From NCBI GenBank assembly GCA_047634015.1, contig JBLIDB010000114.1, positions 1 through 15,293 on the forward strand: DNA of 15,293 nt, read 5' to 3'. The position numbers and the translations under genes were made by a program. Source of the stretch: JAJRXG01 sp047634015. GTDB taxonomy: Bacteria; Bacteroidota; Bacteroidia; Chitinophagales; Saprospiraceae. This document shows positions 6,801 through 15,145 of this stretch, piece after piece. The notes under the pieces are model-generated. The model saw nothing but the letters and a program-made list of their open reading frames with translations. It was not told the DNA's origin and did not search any database. Each line of letters begins with the position of its first letter. Within the stretch, counting starts at the first letter, position 1.

Positions 6801-8414
6801 ATGAATCGCATATTTAGAAATTTCACCTTCAATCCCAAGAATGATATTCTCTCTGGCTTAACAGTAGCATTAGCGCTTGTTCCAGAGGCAGTAGCATTTT
6901 CATTTGTTGCAGGAATAGACCCATTAGTAGGTCTCTATGGTGCATTCATGATGGGGATAATTACGGCTATGTTTGGAGGGCGGCCTGGAATGATCTCAGG
7001 AGCTACGGGAGCAATGGCAGTAGTCATGGTTCATATGATCCAACAAGGAAATGAAGCAGGCTTAGCATTGGCACAGCCCATAGAGAACCTGGGCCTTCAA
7101 TGGTTATTTATTACCCTCTTATTTGTTGGGGGAATACAGATAATAGCGGGTGTTTTCAAATTAGGAAAGTTTGTAAGATTGATACCGCATCCTGTGATGA
7201 TGGGATTTGTAAATGGATTGGCGATAGTAATATTCTTATCTCAATTAGGGCTATTTAAAGAGACTATAGACGGTACGCCACAGTGGTTGCAAGGGACTGC
7301 TATGTGGACCATGTTAGGATTAGTAGGATTGACAATGGTTATCATGTGGGGGCTTCCCAAAATAACCAAAGTATTGCCTTCTGCCTTAATGGCGATTCTT
7401 GTTGTAGCCGCCATTACGATATTCGGAGGTGTGGATGTAAGTACAGTAGGATCTTTTATAAGAGACGGCGGAGGAACAGGACTCCAAGGAGGCCTACCTA
7501 CTTTCCAATCTGATTTATTTGGGTTTTTCTCAACCCTTGATGGACACTGGGGATTGATATTATCTACGGCCTTTTTGTTGGCTGCTGTTGGTCTTATTGA
7601 GTCATTGATGACATTGAATCTTGTAGATGAATTAACAGAAACTCGTGGTAGTGGTAATCGCGAATGTGTCGCCCAAGGAGGAGCGAATATTCTAAATGGC
7701 TTGTTTGGCGGTATGGGAGGTTGTGCTATGATAGGACAATCTATCATAAATGTTAATTCTGGAGGAAGAGGAAGACTATCCGGTATTACGGCAGCTGTTG
7801 CACTTTTGTGCTTTATATTATTTGGTGCCCCTCTTATAGAACAAATTCCAATTGCCGCATTGGTAGGTGTCATGTTCATGGTAGTGATCGGAACATTTGC
7901 ATGGAGTAGTTTTAGAATATTGCATAAGGTTCCACTCGCAGATGCTTTTGTATTAATCGCTGTTTCTGCGATCACCGTATGGCAAGATCTTGCCATTGCA
8001 GTTATAGCTGGAGTTATTATTTCGGCACTCGTATTTGCGTGGAATAATGCCACAATGATTCGAGCACGTAAGCGCATCAAAGAAGATGGCACAAAAGTAT
8101 ATGAGATCTGGGGTCCATTGTTTTTTGGCTCTACGCAGAACTTCGTGACGAAGTTCGATGCCAAGTCAGATCCACAGAATATTGAAATAGACTTCATGGA
8201 ATCTCGTATAAGCGATCATTCAGCGATCGAAGCATTACGGACTATCGGTAATAGATATCTGGATATGGGGAAAGGAATAAAGCTCACCCACTTAAGTCCA
8301 GAATGTATCGACCTATTAGTAAAGCACAATCCTGAATTCGAAGATGTAATCGAGCGATCTATTGACGATCCGCGATATCATGTGGTAACGGATCTAATGG
8401 ATGCTGAGATTTAA
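6801..8414 (+). CDS. SulP-family inorganic anion transporter with C-terminal STAS domain
   Basis: This intact 537-residue membrane carrier belongs to the SLC26/SulP family. Its N-terminal domain begins DILSGLTVALALVPEAVAFS (residues about 15-34), followed by VGLYGAFMMGIITAMFGGRP and the substrate-site stretch MISGATGAMAVVMVHM. Successive hydrophobic segments run to about residue 425. Residues 275-325 carry LVDELTETRGSGNRECVAQG and NGLFGGMGGCAMIGQS, which mark a clade other than that of the decayed SulP at 850-1880. After the helices, KVYEIWGPLFFGSTQNF and DFMESRISDHSAIEAL (about 430-500) make up a cytoplasmic STAS domain. Family members carry sulfate, bicarbonate or dicarboxylates, often with Na+ or H+. 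The substrate cannot be read from the sequence, and no carbonic anhydrase or sulfate-assimilation gene is adjacent. A ribosome binding site-like AAGGA precedes the ATG. Confidence 0.9.
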   Translation: MNRIFRNFTFNPKNDILSGLTVALALVPEAVAFSFVAGIDPLVGLYGAFMMGIITAMFGGRPGMISGATGAMAVVMVHMIQQGNEAGLALAQPIENLGLQWLFITLLFVGGIQIIAGVFKLGKFVRLIPHPVMMGFVNGLAIVIFLSQLGLFKETIDGTPQWLQGTAMWTMLGLVGLTMVIMWGLPKITKVLPSALMAILVVAAITIFGGVDVSTVGSFIRDGGGTGLQGGLPTFQSDLFGFFSTLDGHWGLILSTAFLLAAVGLIESLMTLNLVDELTETRGSGNRECVAQGGANILNGLFGGMGGCAMIGQSIINVNSGGRGRLSGITAAVALLCFILFGAPLIEQIPIAALVGVMFMVVIGTFAWSSFRILHKVPLADAFVLIAVSAITVWQDLAIAVIAGVIISALVFAWNNATMIRARKRIKEDGTKVYEIWGPLFFGSTQNFVTKFDAKSDPQNIEIDFMESRISDHSAIEALRTIGNRYLDMGKGIKLTHLSPECIDLLVKHNPEFEDVIERSIDDPRYHVVTDLMDAEI

Positions 8415-8753
8415 AAGCTTATAAAACCTGTAGATTGCTCATTCCACTCCACGTAAATTAGGCGCTGAAGATAATGATGTTTCTATTTTATAATAAATAG
8501 GAATTATAGGATTATAGCTTGTTCACTATCTACTTGTTCATTTAATTCATTTTCAGAAGCAGGTTTAGAATCGTCAATATCAGGAATCTATTTGGTTATT
8601 TATTTTAGGTGTAGTTCAAAGCAAGTCATTGTCTTGGAAATGAAATAGGGAATTACGTAAAACAAAATATTCTTACTCTTGTCGGAAACAAGTGATTCAA
8701 AAAAAACGAGAGAGGTATAAACCTCTTTTATTGGAAAGTAGTAAAAAACATAT
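8415..8753. other. intergenic region with a possible minus-strand coding remnant
   Basis: The 339-base gap holds no intact gene. On the minus strand, 8504-8587 is bounded by stops and reads IPDIDDSKPASENELNEQVD, an acidic, coding-like C-terminal tail. It has no start and no recognised family and could be the end of a decayed gene. A longer minus-strand frame from 8800 to 8600 overlaps the nitroreductase start and has no supporting feature. Confidence 0.3.
8711..8730 (+). terminator. short hairpin with T-run just before the nitroreductase gene
   Basis: AGAGGT (8711-8716), a four-base ATAA loop and ACCTCT (8721-8726) are followed by TTTATT and preceded by a run of eight A residues. The shape is that of a small intrinsic terminator, and it would also work on the opposite strand. 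It ends about 24 bases before the nitroreductase ATG. It may stop read-through from upstream or act as a leader attenuator, depending on where the promoter lies. Confidence 0.4.
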
Positions 8754-9386
8754 ATGGAATTATTAGATAAATTAAATTGGAGATACGCTGCAAAAGCCAT
8801 GAATGGTAAAAAAGTAGCTCAAGAGAAAATTGACAATATAATTGAAGCAATTTCGCTTGCTCCAACATCCAGTGGATTACAGCCTTTTGAAGTAATATTA
8901 ATTACCAATCAAGAAGTAAAAGAAAAAATTAGACCAGTTGCTTGGAATCAATCTGTTATAACGGATTGTTCTCACCTTTTAATTTTTGCTGCTTGGGAGG
9001 AATATACAGAAGATAGAATCAATAAATCGTTTGATTTAACCAATGAAGTTAGAGGGTTTAAAAATGAGGGTTGGGAGAATTATCGTCAAATGTTATTAGG
9101 TATGTATCCTAAACAAGATCCTGAAGTTAGTTTCGCACATGCCGCTAGACAAGCCTATATTGGATTTTCTATGGGGCTCGCTGCGGCAGCTTTTGAAGAG
9201 GTAGATGCTACGCCTTTAGAAGGCTTTGAACCTGAAAAAGTGGATGAGATTTTGGGACTAAAAGAAAAAGGACTAAGAAGTTGTGTCATACTTACTCTTG
9301 GATACCGAGATGAGGGAAATGATTGGTTAGTCAACCTAAAAAAAGTTCGTAAAAGCAAAGAGGATTTGGTAACTATCATTGATTAG
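8754..9386 (+). CDS. NAD(P)H-dependent FMN nitroreductase, NfsB-like
   Basis: This intact 210-residue soluble flavoprotein belongs to the nitroreductase family, whose members work as homodimers and use NAD(P)H to reduce nitroaromatics, quinones or similar acceptors. Evidence is the N-terminal RYAAKAMNGKKV (about 10-21) matching the family FMN-phosphate-binding start, then IIEAISLAPTSSGLQPFEV (about 29-47) with the Ser-Ser-x-x-Gln-Pro signature, FAHAARQAYIGFSMGLAAAA in the middle, and GLRSCVILTLGYRDEGND near 175-190. Length is close to the 217 residues of E. coli NfsB. The ATG is the first possible start in the frame and no Shine-Dalgarno sequence is visible, as is usual for Bacteroidota. It stands alone. 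Its physiological substrate cannot be told from the sequence. Confidence 0.9.
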   Translation: MELLDKLNWRYAAKAMNGKKVAQEKIDNIIEAISLAPTSSGLQPFEVILITNQEVKEKIRPVAWNQSVITDCSHLLIFAAWEEYTEDRINKSFDLTNEVRGFKNEGWENYRQMLLGMYPKQDPEVSFAHAARQAYIGFSMGLAAAAFEEVDATPLEGFEPEKVDEILGLKEKGLRSCVILTLGYRDEGNDWLVNLKKVRKSKEDLVTIID

Positions 9387-9402
9387 TAATTATAAAAATA
9401 CA

Positions 9403-9612
9403 ATGAATAGATCAGCGTAGTCACAGTGGCAATTAACGAAATAAGTAAGGTTACGGCAAAACATTTTGCAGATTAAGGTTGGAACGTCTCTGCAACTATG
9501 CAAACACCTAAAAAGATACAGATCTATACCAGAAAGACAATTCTACCATAAGAGTAGAGAAGTTGGTGATAAAGCTTTTACCTCAGATATGAAAGAACAA
9601 ATTTTTGGTTAA
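9403..9612 (+). pseudogene. short-chain dehydrogenase/reductase (SDR), decayed N-terminal fragment
   Basis: An ATG at 9403 is followed by a piece of an SDR nucleotide-binding region that needs frame changes to read. MNRSA meets a stop at once. The neighbouring frame gives SVVTVAINEISKVTAKHFAD, then a TAA (9474-9476), then GWNVSATMQTPKK. The intact form in SDRs would be near VTGxxxGIGKATAKxFAxxGWNVxATxRxP. A further shift gives DLYQKDNSTIRVE. From about 9500 another open frame reads SREVGDKAFTSDMKEQIFG to a TAA at 9610, which I cannot align. The Gly-rich motif is already eroded, and the catalytic Tyr-x-x-x-Lys region is gone. It lies 16 bases after the nitroreductase, so the two may once have been adjacent genes. 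Confidence 0.55.
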
Positions 9613-9681
9613 AACATATTGTAATTTAATTGGAAGTTTTAAGCTTTTAGAAGAGATCAAATGAAACCGATAGTGAACAAA

Positions 9682-9724
9682 GCATAAATGCAATAGTCCC
9701 TAAACGGGGCTATTGCATTTATGC
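9682..9724 (-). terminator. strong 19-bp hairpin terminating the M20 amidohydrolase gene
   Basis: Left arm GCATAAATGCAATAGTCCC (9682-9700), loop TAAAC and right arm GGGGCTATTGCATTTATGC (9706-9724) pair over 19 bp with a single G-T/A-C exception. It starts 10 bases after the stop of the minus-strand amidohydrolase. On that strand it is followed by TTTGTTCAC, a weak T-rich tail. On the plus strand there is no T-run, though the stem could still block transcripts leaving the nitroreductase and SDR remnant side. Confidence 0.7.
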
Positions 9725-9734
9725 AAACGGATCT

Positions 9735-11168
9735 CTAATTCCTATAATCCAACGGTGGCTTACGATCTCCAAGTAGTGCTTGGTATTTAAAATCTGGTCC
9801 TACTCTTTTATCTAATTCCGCCTGAGCTTTAGTGATAATCTTTGGATCTTCAAATAGATCTATTACACTTGTTGCCATAACCTTAGCGGCTATGATCATT
9901 CCCTTGTGTCCGATACTCATTCCACCTGCTGCCACAGCTTGCCAAGTATGTGCAGAAGTGCCAGGCACCCAAGTAGCGGTGCTAAGTCCAGCAGTAGGCA
10001 CGACCCAACTGATGTCTCCTACATCTGTAGAACCTCCAGATCCTTTCTCTATGATCTCAAAAGGCACTATTTCCGCCACGGCCCCAAGGTCGGTTTGCAT
10101 TCGTTTTGGAAGCGTTTCCTTGATAGTTTTGGCAAAAGCCAATTCCTCATCTGTATATGTAAAGCCTCCAATCTCGCTTAAGTTGGCATGTACCATTCTT
10201 GCGAGCGTTTCATTGGGTTTGACATTGTAGAGTCCATGAATAATCTCGTAGTCCATCGTAGTTCCGGTTCCCATTGCGGCAGCCTCAGCCGCCTTAGCTA
10301 CCCGTTCGAATGTCTCTCTTGCTACATCCATATCTGGATGACGTACATAGTAGAATACTTCTGCAAATTCTGGAACTACATTTGGTGCAAGACCACCATT
10401 TGTAATTACATAATGAATACGAGTGTCAGAGTCTACATGTTCGCGCATGAGATTCGTCATATAGTTCATCGCTTCCACCCCATCGAGTGCAGACCTTCCA
10501 TTATGAGGAGCCGCAGAGGCATGAGATGCGATACCGTGAAATCTAAATTTAGCAGATTTATTTGCCAGAGATGAGCGGGCGCTTGCACTATTCTTACTTC
10601 CCGGATGCCACTGGATCACAGCATCTACATCATCAAATAATCCTTCTCTTACCATGTATACTTTACCGGCACCACCTTCTTCTGCCGGCGTTCCATAGAG
10701 ACGGACGGTTCCTGAATTGCCACTTGATGCCAACCATTCTTTGACCGCTATGGCTGCCGCACTTGAAGCCGTTCCGAATAAGTGATGACCACAAGCATGT
10801 CCATTTCCTCCTTTTGTGATCTCTTGGCGCGTAGGTACTGCATCTTGTGATACACCTGGTAGTGCGTCGAATTCTGCGAGCATTCCTATCACAGGTTTGC
10901 CACTTCCATAGCTTGCTATAAACGCTGTTGGAATATCAGCTACTCCTGTTTCTATCTTGAATCCTTCCTCTTTTAATGTTTGTTGTAGAAGGGTAGAGGA
11001 CTTCTCCTCTTGATATCCGAGTTCTGCATATTCCCAGATAGTATGGGCGATATTTTCATATTTCGCAGTATTGTTATCAATGCTTTTGAGGACGTCTTTT
11101 TGAGCTTGGCATTGCACTAAGCTCATTGTAAAGGCGAAAAGAAGAATAGTAGAAAAGAGTTGTTTCAT
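9735..11168 (-). CDS. exported M20-family amidohydrolase, AbgB-like
   Basis: This intact 477-residue metallopeptidase resembles the p-aminobenzoyl-glutamate hydrolase B/amidohydrolase branch of M20, which cleaves amide or N-acyl bonds with a di-metal centre. Motifs are AEFDALPGVSQ (98-108), GHACGHH (123-129) with metal-binding Cys and His, GTPAEEGGAGK (159-169) with the catalytic and ligand Glu pair, QWHPG (186-190) and GSGGSTDVGD (376-385), with a late His in SAHTW (405-409). The lid/dimerisation domain is about 205-315. Unlike cytoplasmic AbgB it has an N-terminal signal sequence (MKQLFSTILLFAFTMSLVQC). Cys20 could be lipidated, but Gln at -1 makes a poor lipobox, so a simple periplasmic form is also possible. 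The substrate is probably a small acylated amino acid or dipeptide. It ends at a strong hairpin (9682-9724). Confidence 0.9.
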   Translation of the reverse strand: MKQLFSTILLFAFTMSLVQCQAQKDVLKSIDNNTAKYENIAHTIWEYAELGYQEEKSSTLLQQTLKEEGFKIETGVADIPTAFIASYGSGKPVIGMLAEFDALPGVSQDAVPTRQEITKGGNGHACGHHLFGTASSAAAIAVKEWLASSGNSGTVRLYGTPAEEGGAGKVYMVREGLFDDVDAVIQWHPGSKNSASARSSLANKSAKFRFHGIASHASAAPHNGRSALDGVEAMNYMTNLMREHVDSDTRIHYVITNGGLAPNVVPEFAEVFYYVRHPDMDVARETFERVAKAAEAAAMGTGTTMDYEIIHGLYNVKPNETLARMVHANLSEIGGFTYTDEELAFAKTIKETLPKRMQTDLGAVAEIVPFEIIEKGSGGSTDVGDISWVVPTAGLSTATWVPGTSAHTWQAVAAGGMSIGHKGMIIAAKVMATSVIDLFEDPKIITKAQAELDKRVGPDFKYQALLGDRKPPLDYRN

Positions 11169-11262
11169 AGTTGTAAGATTTACGCTTGAGTAACTGTGAA
11201 TTAAAAATTGGTGATTTCCACGAGTTTATTTTAGTCTTAGTTAATACTTTAAGAAAGGTTAA

Positions 11263-11297
11263 TTTTTGATACTTTGACTTAGTTAAAGCATCAAAAA
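11263..11297. promoter_or_regulatory. 35-bp imperfect palindrome upstream of the M20 gene
   Basis: TTTTTGATACTTTGACT (11263-11279) and AGTTAAAGCATCAAAAA (11281-11297) are complementary at 15 of 17 positions around a single central base. It lies about 95 bases before the M20 start. A hairpin with a one-base loop is unlikely, and there is no T-run beyond the stem, so a dimeric regulator site is more plausible than a terminator. CTTAGTTAA also recurs at 11236-11244 and 11278-11286. Confidence 0.35.
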
Positions 11298-11339
11298 GAC
11301 GTCTAAACTGTTAAGTTATTATTTCACCGTTACTATTGC

Positions 11340-11682
11340 AAATATAACCAACAGAAAATGGAATTCGGAAACGCGTAGCCGTAACTATACGTGGTGCGAA
11401 GTGCTATCGATTGGGTCTGTATCCGATATTTAGAATACGTCACCTATGCAGGTCGGTATATTCTGTCCTTAAAATAGATTTGGAACCCCAAATCAGATTA
11501 ATGTGGGTATACCTTTATCTGTGAAGTTTACAGATGCTTATGCCAGATCCGCCTACTGTTTTCAGTATATATCTCGAACTACCGATGTCTCCGCTTCTTG
11601 TCCTATATTATTGAGATTGCGAGCTTTTACTACCTTACACCAGATCTGTATTTTGGAATTGATTTGAATAGAAGTGATTTAT
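11340..11682 (+). pseudogene. probable decayed reading frame, possibly an outer-membrane beta-barrel
   Basis: No intact gene is present between 11169 and 11770, but several coding-like pieces occur on the plus strand in shifting frames. YLEYVTYAGRYILSLK lies near 11430-11476. FGTPNQINVGIPLSVKFTDA runs near 11479-11540 in a frame open to about 11665. A third frame gives IEIASFYYLTPDLYFGIDLN and ends at 11682. Alternating aromatic and polar strands of this kind suggest an outer-membrane barrel tail, which would fit a position beside an efflux permease. The family is not recognised and the reading requires assumed frameshifts, so this is tentative. Confidence 0.3.
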
Positions 11683-11770
11683 GAATTAGGTTATTCGTAG
11701 TCATCTTGTTTATTCTTAAATCACTCTTAACGCTCGATTGGATCGTGCTCTTGTAATCTGAAGTTGCTAT

Positions 11771-14700
11771 ATGATAAATCTCTCTTTTAAAAACCCCTAC
11801 CTCGTTATCGTCTTCTCAATTATCGTACTGGTATTGGCGGGAGTATTGATACCTCGGATGCCAGTGGATATATTGCCGCAATTCAAGAAGTCGGCGATGC
11901 AGATATTAACCTTATATCCTGGTATGCCTGCAGAGGTTGTAGAGAAGGATATTACGAGCCGTATGGAGCGATGGACGGGTCAGTCTCCAGGAATTGAAAA
12001 GCAACTTTCTAAGAGTATCATGGGCGTCAGTATCGTGACCAATTTCTATGGTGAAGATGTAGATCCTGCAGAAGCCATGGCCAATACTTCTTCCTATGCC
12101 ATGAGTGATATGTACTATCAGCCTCCGGGGACACTTCCTCCGATGGTACAACCATTTGACCCAACCGCTTCTAAACCACTAATGCTATTGACAGTAAGTA
12201 GTGATGTCAAGAATGGTAAGGAACTTTATGATATAGCATATTATAATTTGCGTCAAATGTTGAGCGGGGTAAAAGGTATTATCGCACCTGCTGCCTATGG
12301 AGGCGCATTACGAAGGATTTTCATTTTTGTAGATCCAGCGAAATTAGAAGCGCTTGGCATATCGCAAACAGAAGTCAACGATGCGATTCAAAAGAATACG
12401 ACGATGATTCCTTCTGGAATTGCCAAGATAGGAGAGATCAACTATGGTATCGATGCTAAAGGCATGATCATAGATGTTGAGGACTTCAATGACATAGTTA
12501 TTACCTATAAAAATGGAAAGCCAATATATATTAAGGATATAGGCCGAGCTGCGGATGCTTCTGCGATTCAGACGAATATCGCTCGCGTCTCTGGTAAAGA
12601 ACAAGTCTATCTTCCGATATTCAAACGTCCCGGGGCAAATACCATCGCTTCTGTCAATGCTGTCCGAGCTGCACTTCCAAGATTGAAAGAACGAATGCCT
12701 TCAGATGTGAATCTGAATGTCATCTTTGATCAATCCTCTTATGTACGGAATGCTATTTCGGGACTATCCAATGCTGGATTAGGAGGGTTAGTACTGGTAA
12801 TTATTGTTTTGGTCCTATTCTTGGGCAATTGGAGATCGGCGCTCGTGGTGGCCATTAGTTTGCCACTTTCTATTTTATTTGCATTTATAGTTTTGAATCT
12901 GACAGGGCAAGCGATCAATAGTATTACGCTCGGTGGGATGGCCTTAGTACTGGGACTGCTGGTAGATAATTCAATTGTAGTTCTTGAGAATATAGACCGT
13001 CATTTACAGATGGGCAAGGAAGCTTTTGTAGCGGCTAAAGATGCAGCGCTTGAAGTGGCCAATCCCGTACTTGCATCAACCTTGGTAATCATGGTTGTTT
13101 TCTTTCCAGTTTTATTTTTGGCAGGAATTACCAAATTTCTATTTTCTCCTTTGGCAATTACTGTTGGTGGAGCGATGATAGGATCTTATATATTTTCGTT
13201 GACATTGGTGCCGTTGGCGGCGGCGTATCTATTTAGGAATAAATATAAGGGAAGTGAGTCCAGCGATACAATTACCTCTGAAGTACAGCTTTCGAGGCCC
13301 AATTTTTTTCAACGATTTATAGAGCGATTGAGAATTGGTTATCAGAAGAGTTTGAAAAGTGCGCTTAGATTACGTATCCCTGTTTTGATAATAACAGGGC
13401 TCCTTTTTATAGGGTCAATATTTTTATTGCGTAATATGGGATACGAACTATTCCCGCAGTCAGATGTCGGTCAAATGGAAATTCAAGTGCGAACCGAATC
13501 TGGAACTCCATTGCAAAATGCCCAAGCTACGATTGCAGCTATGGAGGAAGTAATTAGAAAAGAAACCGGCGATGATCTCGAACAGCTTATTTCCAATATT
13601 GGTGTCTTTTACGACCTACCGGCGGCTTATACGCCTAACTCTGGGACGCAGGATGCTTTTATAGGGGTGCAATTGAAAGAACCCCATACAGTGAGTACAT
13701 TCGAATATGCGCGTAGAATTAGAAGATTATTTCATAATCAGTTTCCTGGAGTGGAAGTAAGTTTTGATACTGGAGGTATGATTACTGCCGCGCTGAATGA
13801 AGGGAAACCTTCTCCAATAGATGTTCAGGTAAAAGGCAATAAATTAGAAGTGCTTCGTGAATTAGCAGAGCGCATTCAAGATACAATTTCTACTATTGCT
13901 GCGACTCGGGATGTGCGTATCTTGCAGCGGATAGATCAACCAGCGAAGAATATTGATATAGATAGAATCAAAGCAGCCGAACTAGGTGTTGAACCTGTTG
14001 ATGCTATTAAAAATATGGTTTCGGCACTAAACTCTTCAGCTACTTTTCAAAAATCATTCTGGATTGATGAACGTAATGGCAATCACTACTACGTCGGAGT
14101 TACGTATCCAGAAGCATATATTGATGATCCGTTTGTATTACAAAATGTCGCCGTAGGAAGTAAGACATTGGATCGTACTGTGCCTTTTCGTAATTTTTCT
14201 AAAATTACTGACGGAACGAACCCTGTTGAGATAAATCACCATAACCTGTCGCGAGTTTTTAATGTCTATGCAAATATAGATGGTGCAGATGTAGGAAGTA
14301 TCTCTGATGAGATCCAAGATCGGCTGGATGCAATGACATTTCCTCCAGGTTACGAAGTAACCTTTCAAGGGGAGGTGGATATTATAAAAAAGTCGTTTAG
14401 CGGATTGGGTATAGGATTAGGCTTAGCAATTGTATTGGCCTTTCTAATTATAACACCATTGTTTAGGTCTTTCAAGCAACCGATGATTATCATTTTTGCA
14501 TTTCCATTGGGATTGATAGGAGTTGCGTTGTTGATGTGGCTGACAGGAACAAATCTGAGTATTCAGTCCATCATGGGAATCATCATGATGGTAGGAATAT
14601 CGGTATCTTATGGTAATATCTTATTGGACCGGATCAATGCATTAGTGAAAGAAGGAACTTCTAAAGCAGAGGCCGTTATCAATGGTGCTTCTGATAGATT

Positions 14701-14896
14701 CCGACCAGTCTTAATGACAGCGGCAACTACAATATTTGGATTATTGCCAACAGCGCTTGCAACCACATCGGGGTCAGAAGCCAATGTGCCACTTGCTATT
14801 GCAGTAATTGGAGGAACATTTATGGCAACTTTATTGACACTTTACATTATTCCAATTTTGTATTCTCTATTCGAAAATGTGAGGGTGGGGGAGTAA
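11771..14896 (+). CDS. RND-superfamily efflux permease (HAE-type) with atypical proton-relay residues
   Basis: This intact 1041-residue inner-membrane pump subunit has the duplicated RND architecture: helix 1 (YLVIVFSIIVLVLAGVLIP, about 9-27), a large periplasmic loop, helices 2-6 (about 330-490), helix 7 (RIPVLIITGLLFIGSIFLL, about 535-553), a second periplasmic loop, and helices 8-12 (about 870-1035). Such pumps use proton or sodium influx to expel drugs, lipids or other compounds through an adaptor and a TolC channel. In helix 4 the relay reads GLLVDNSIVVLEN with Asp399 followed by Asn400, where AcrB has Asp-Asp. In helix 10 VGISVSYGN puts Ser946 where AcrB has Lys940. Both differences occur together, so this is a subfamily trait and not damage. 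No adaptor or TolC gene is present on either side, and the substrate is unknown. It could be an orphan subunit working with partners elsewhere. Confidence 0.92.
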   Translation: MINLSFKNPYLVIVFSIIVLVLAGVLIPRMPVDILPQFKKSAMQILTLYPGMPAEVVEKDITSRMERWTGQSPGIEKQLSKSIMGVSIVTNFYGEDVDPAEAMANTSSYAMSDMYYQPPGTLPPMVQPFDPTASKPLMLLTVSSDVKNGKELYDIAYYNLRQMLSGVKGIIAPAAYGGALRRIFIFVDPAKLEALGISQTEVNDAIQKNTTMIPSGIAKIGEINYGIDAKGMIIDVEDFNDIVITYKNGKPIYIKDIGRAADASAIQTNIARVSGKEQVYLPIFKRPGANTIASVNAVRAALPRLKERMPSDVNLNVIFDQSSYVRNAISGLSNAGLGGLVLVIIVLVLFLGNWRSALVVAISLPLSILFAFIVLNLTGQAINSITLGGMALVLGLLVDNSIVVLENIDRHLQMGKEAFVAAKDAALEVANPVLASTLVIMVVFFPVLFLAGITKFLFSPLAITVGGAMIGSYIFSLTLVPLAAAYLFRNKYKGSESSDTITSEVQLSRPNFFQRFIERLRIGYQKSLKSALRLRIPVLIITGLLFIGSIFLLRNMGYELFPQSDVGQMEIQVRTESGTPLQNAQATIAAMEEVIRKETGDDLEQLISNIGVFYDLPAAYTPNSGTQDAFIGVQLKEPHTVSTFEYARRIRRLFHNQFPGVEVSFDTGGMITAALNEGKPSPIDVQVKGNKLEVLRELAERIQDTISTIAATRDVRILQRIDQPAKNIDIDRIKAAELGVEPVDAIKNMVSALNSSATFQKSFWIDERNGNHYYVGVTYPEAYIDDPFVLQNVAVGSKTLDRTVPFRNFSKITDGTNPVEINHHNLSRVFNVYANIDGADVGSISDEIQDRLDAMTFPPGYEVTFQGEVDIIKKSFSGLGIGLGLAIVLAFLIITPLFRSFKQPMIIIFAFPLGLIGVALLMWLTGTNLSIQSIMGIIMMVGISVSYGNILLDRINALVKEGTSKAEAVINGASDRFRPVLMTAATTIFGLLPTALATTSGSEANVPLAIAVIGGTFMATLLTLYIIPILYSLFENVRVGE

Positions 14897-15145
14897 TTAT
14901 TTTGGATTACTAAGGCTTTTATGATTTTATTTTTGCTTTTTAAAGCACATAATTGAATATCGTAATTTAGTGGATTTGTAGAATAAAGAGCCATGGCAAA
15001 AATGGAATAAAAGTCGATTATAAACGTCTATATCCGGTTAGAAACGGGTGGAAAGTAAATGTATAGGTGATATAAATGCTACTGAGTAGTATTTGCACAG
15101 ACGTTGTTCGCAATTACCGATAAAACTTAAATCAAGAAAAAATAA

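Noticed and set aside
7241..8197. 318-codon open frame on the minus strand inside the intact SulP gene
   Set aside because: It lies fully antisense to a well-supported transporter, its translation is rich in Pro, Asn and Thr as expected for an antisense shadow, and it matches no family.
8600..8800. 66-codon minus-strand frame across the nitroreductase start
   Set aside because: It overlaps a firm gene start in antisense, has no family resemblance and includes the low-complexity hairpin region.
9832..10744. Plus-strand frames inside the M20 gene
   Set aside because: They are antisense shadows of the amidohydrolase, whose motifs are complete on the minus strand.
14934..14947. TGCTTTTTAAAGCA as a terminator for the RND gene
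   Set aside because: The stem is only 6 bp with a 2-base loop and no T-run follows it. The 249 bases from 14897 to 15145 otherwise hold nothing I can support beyond the doubtful motif near 15112.
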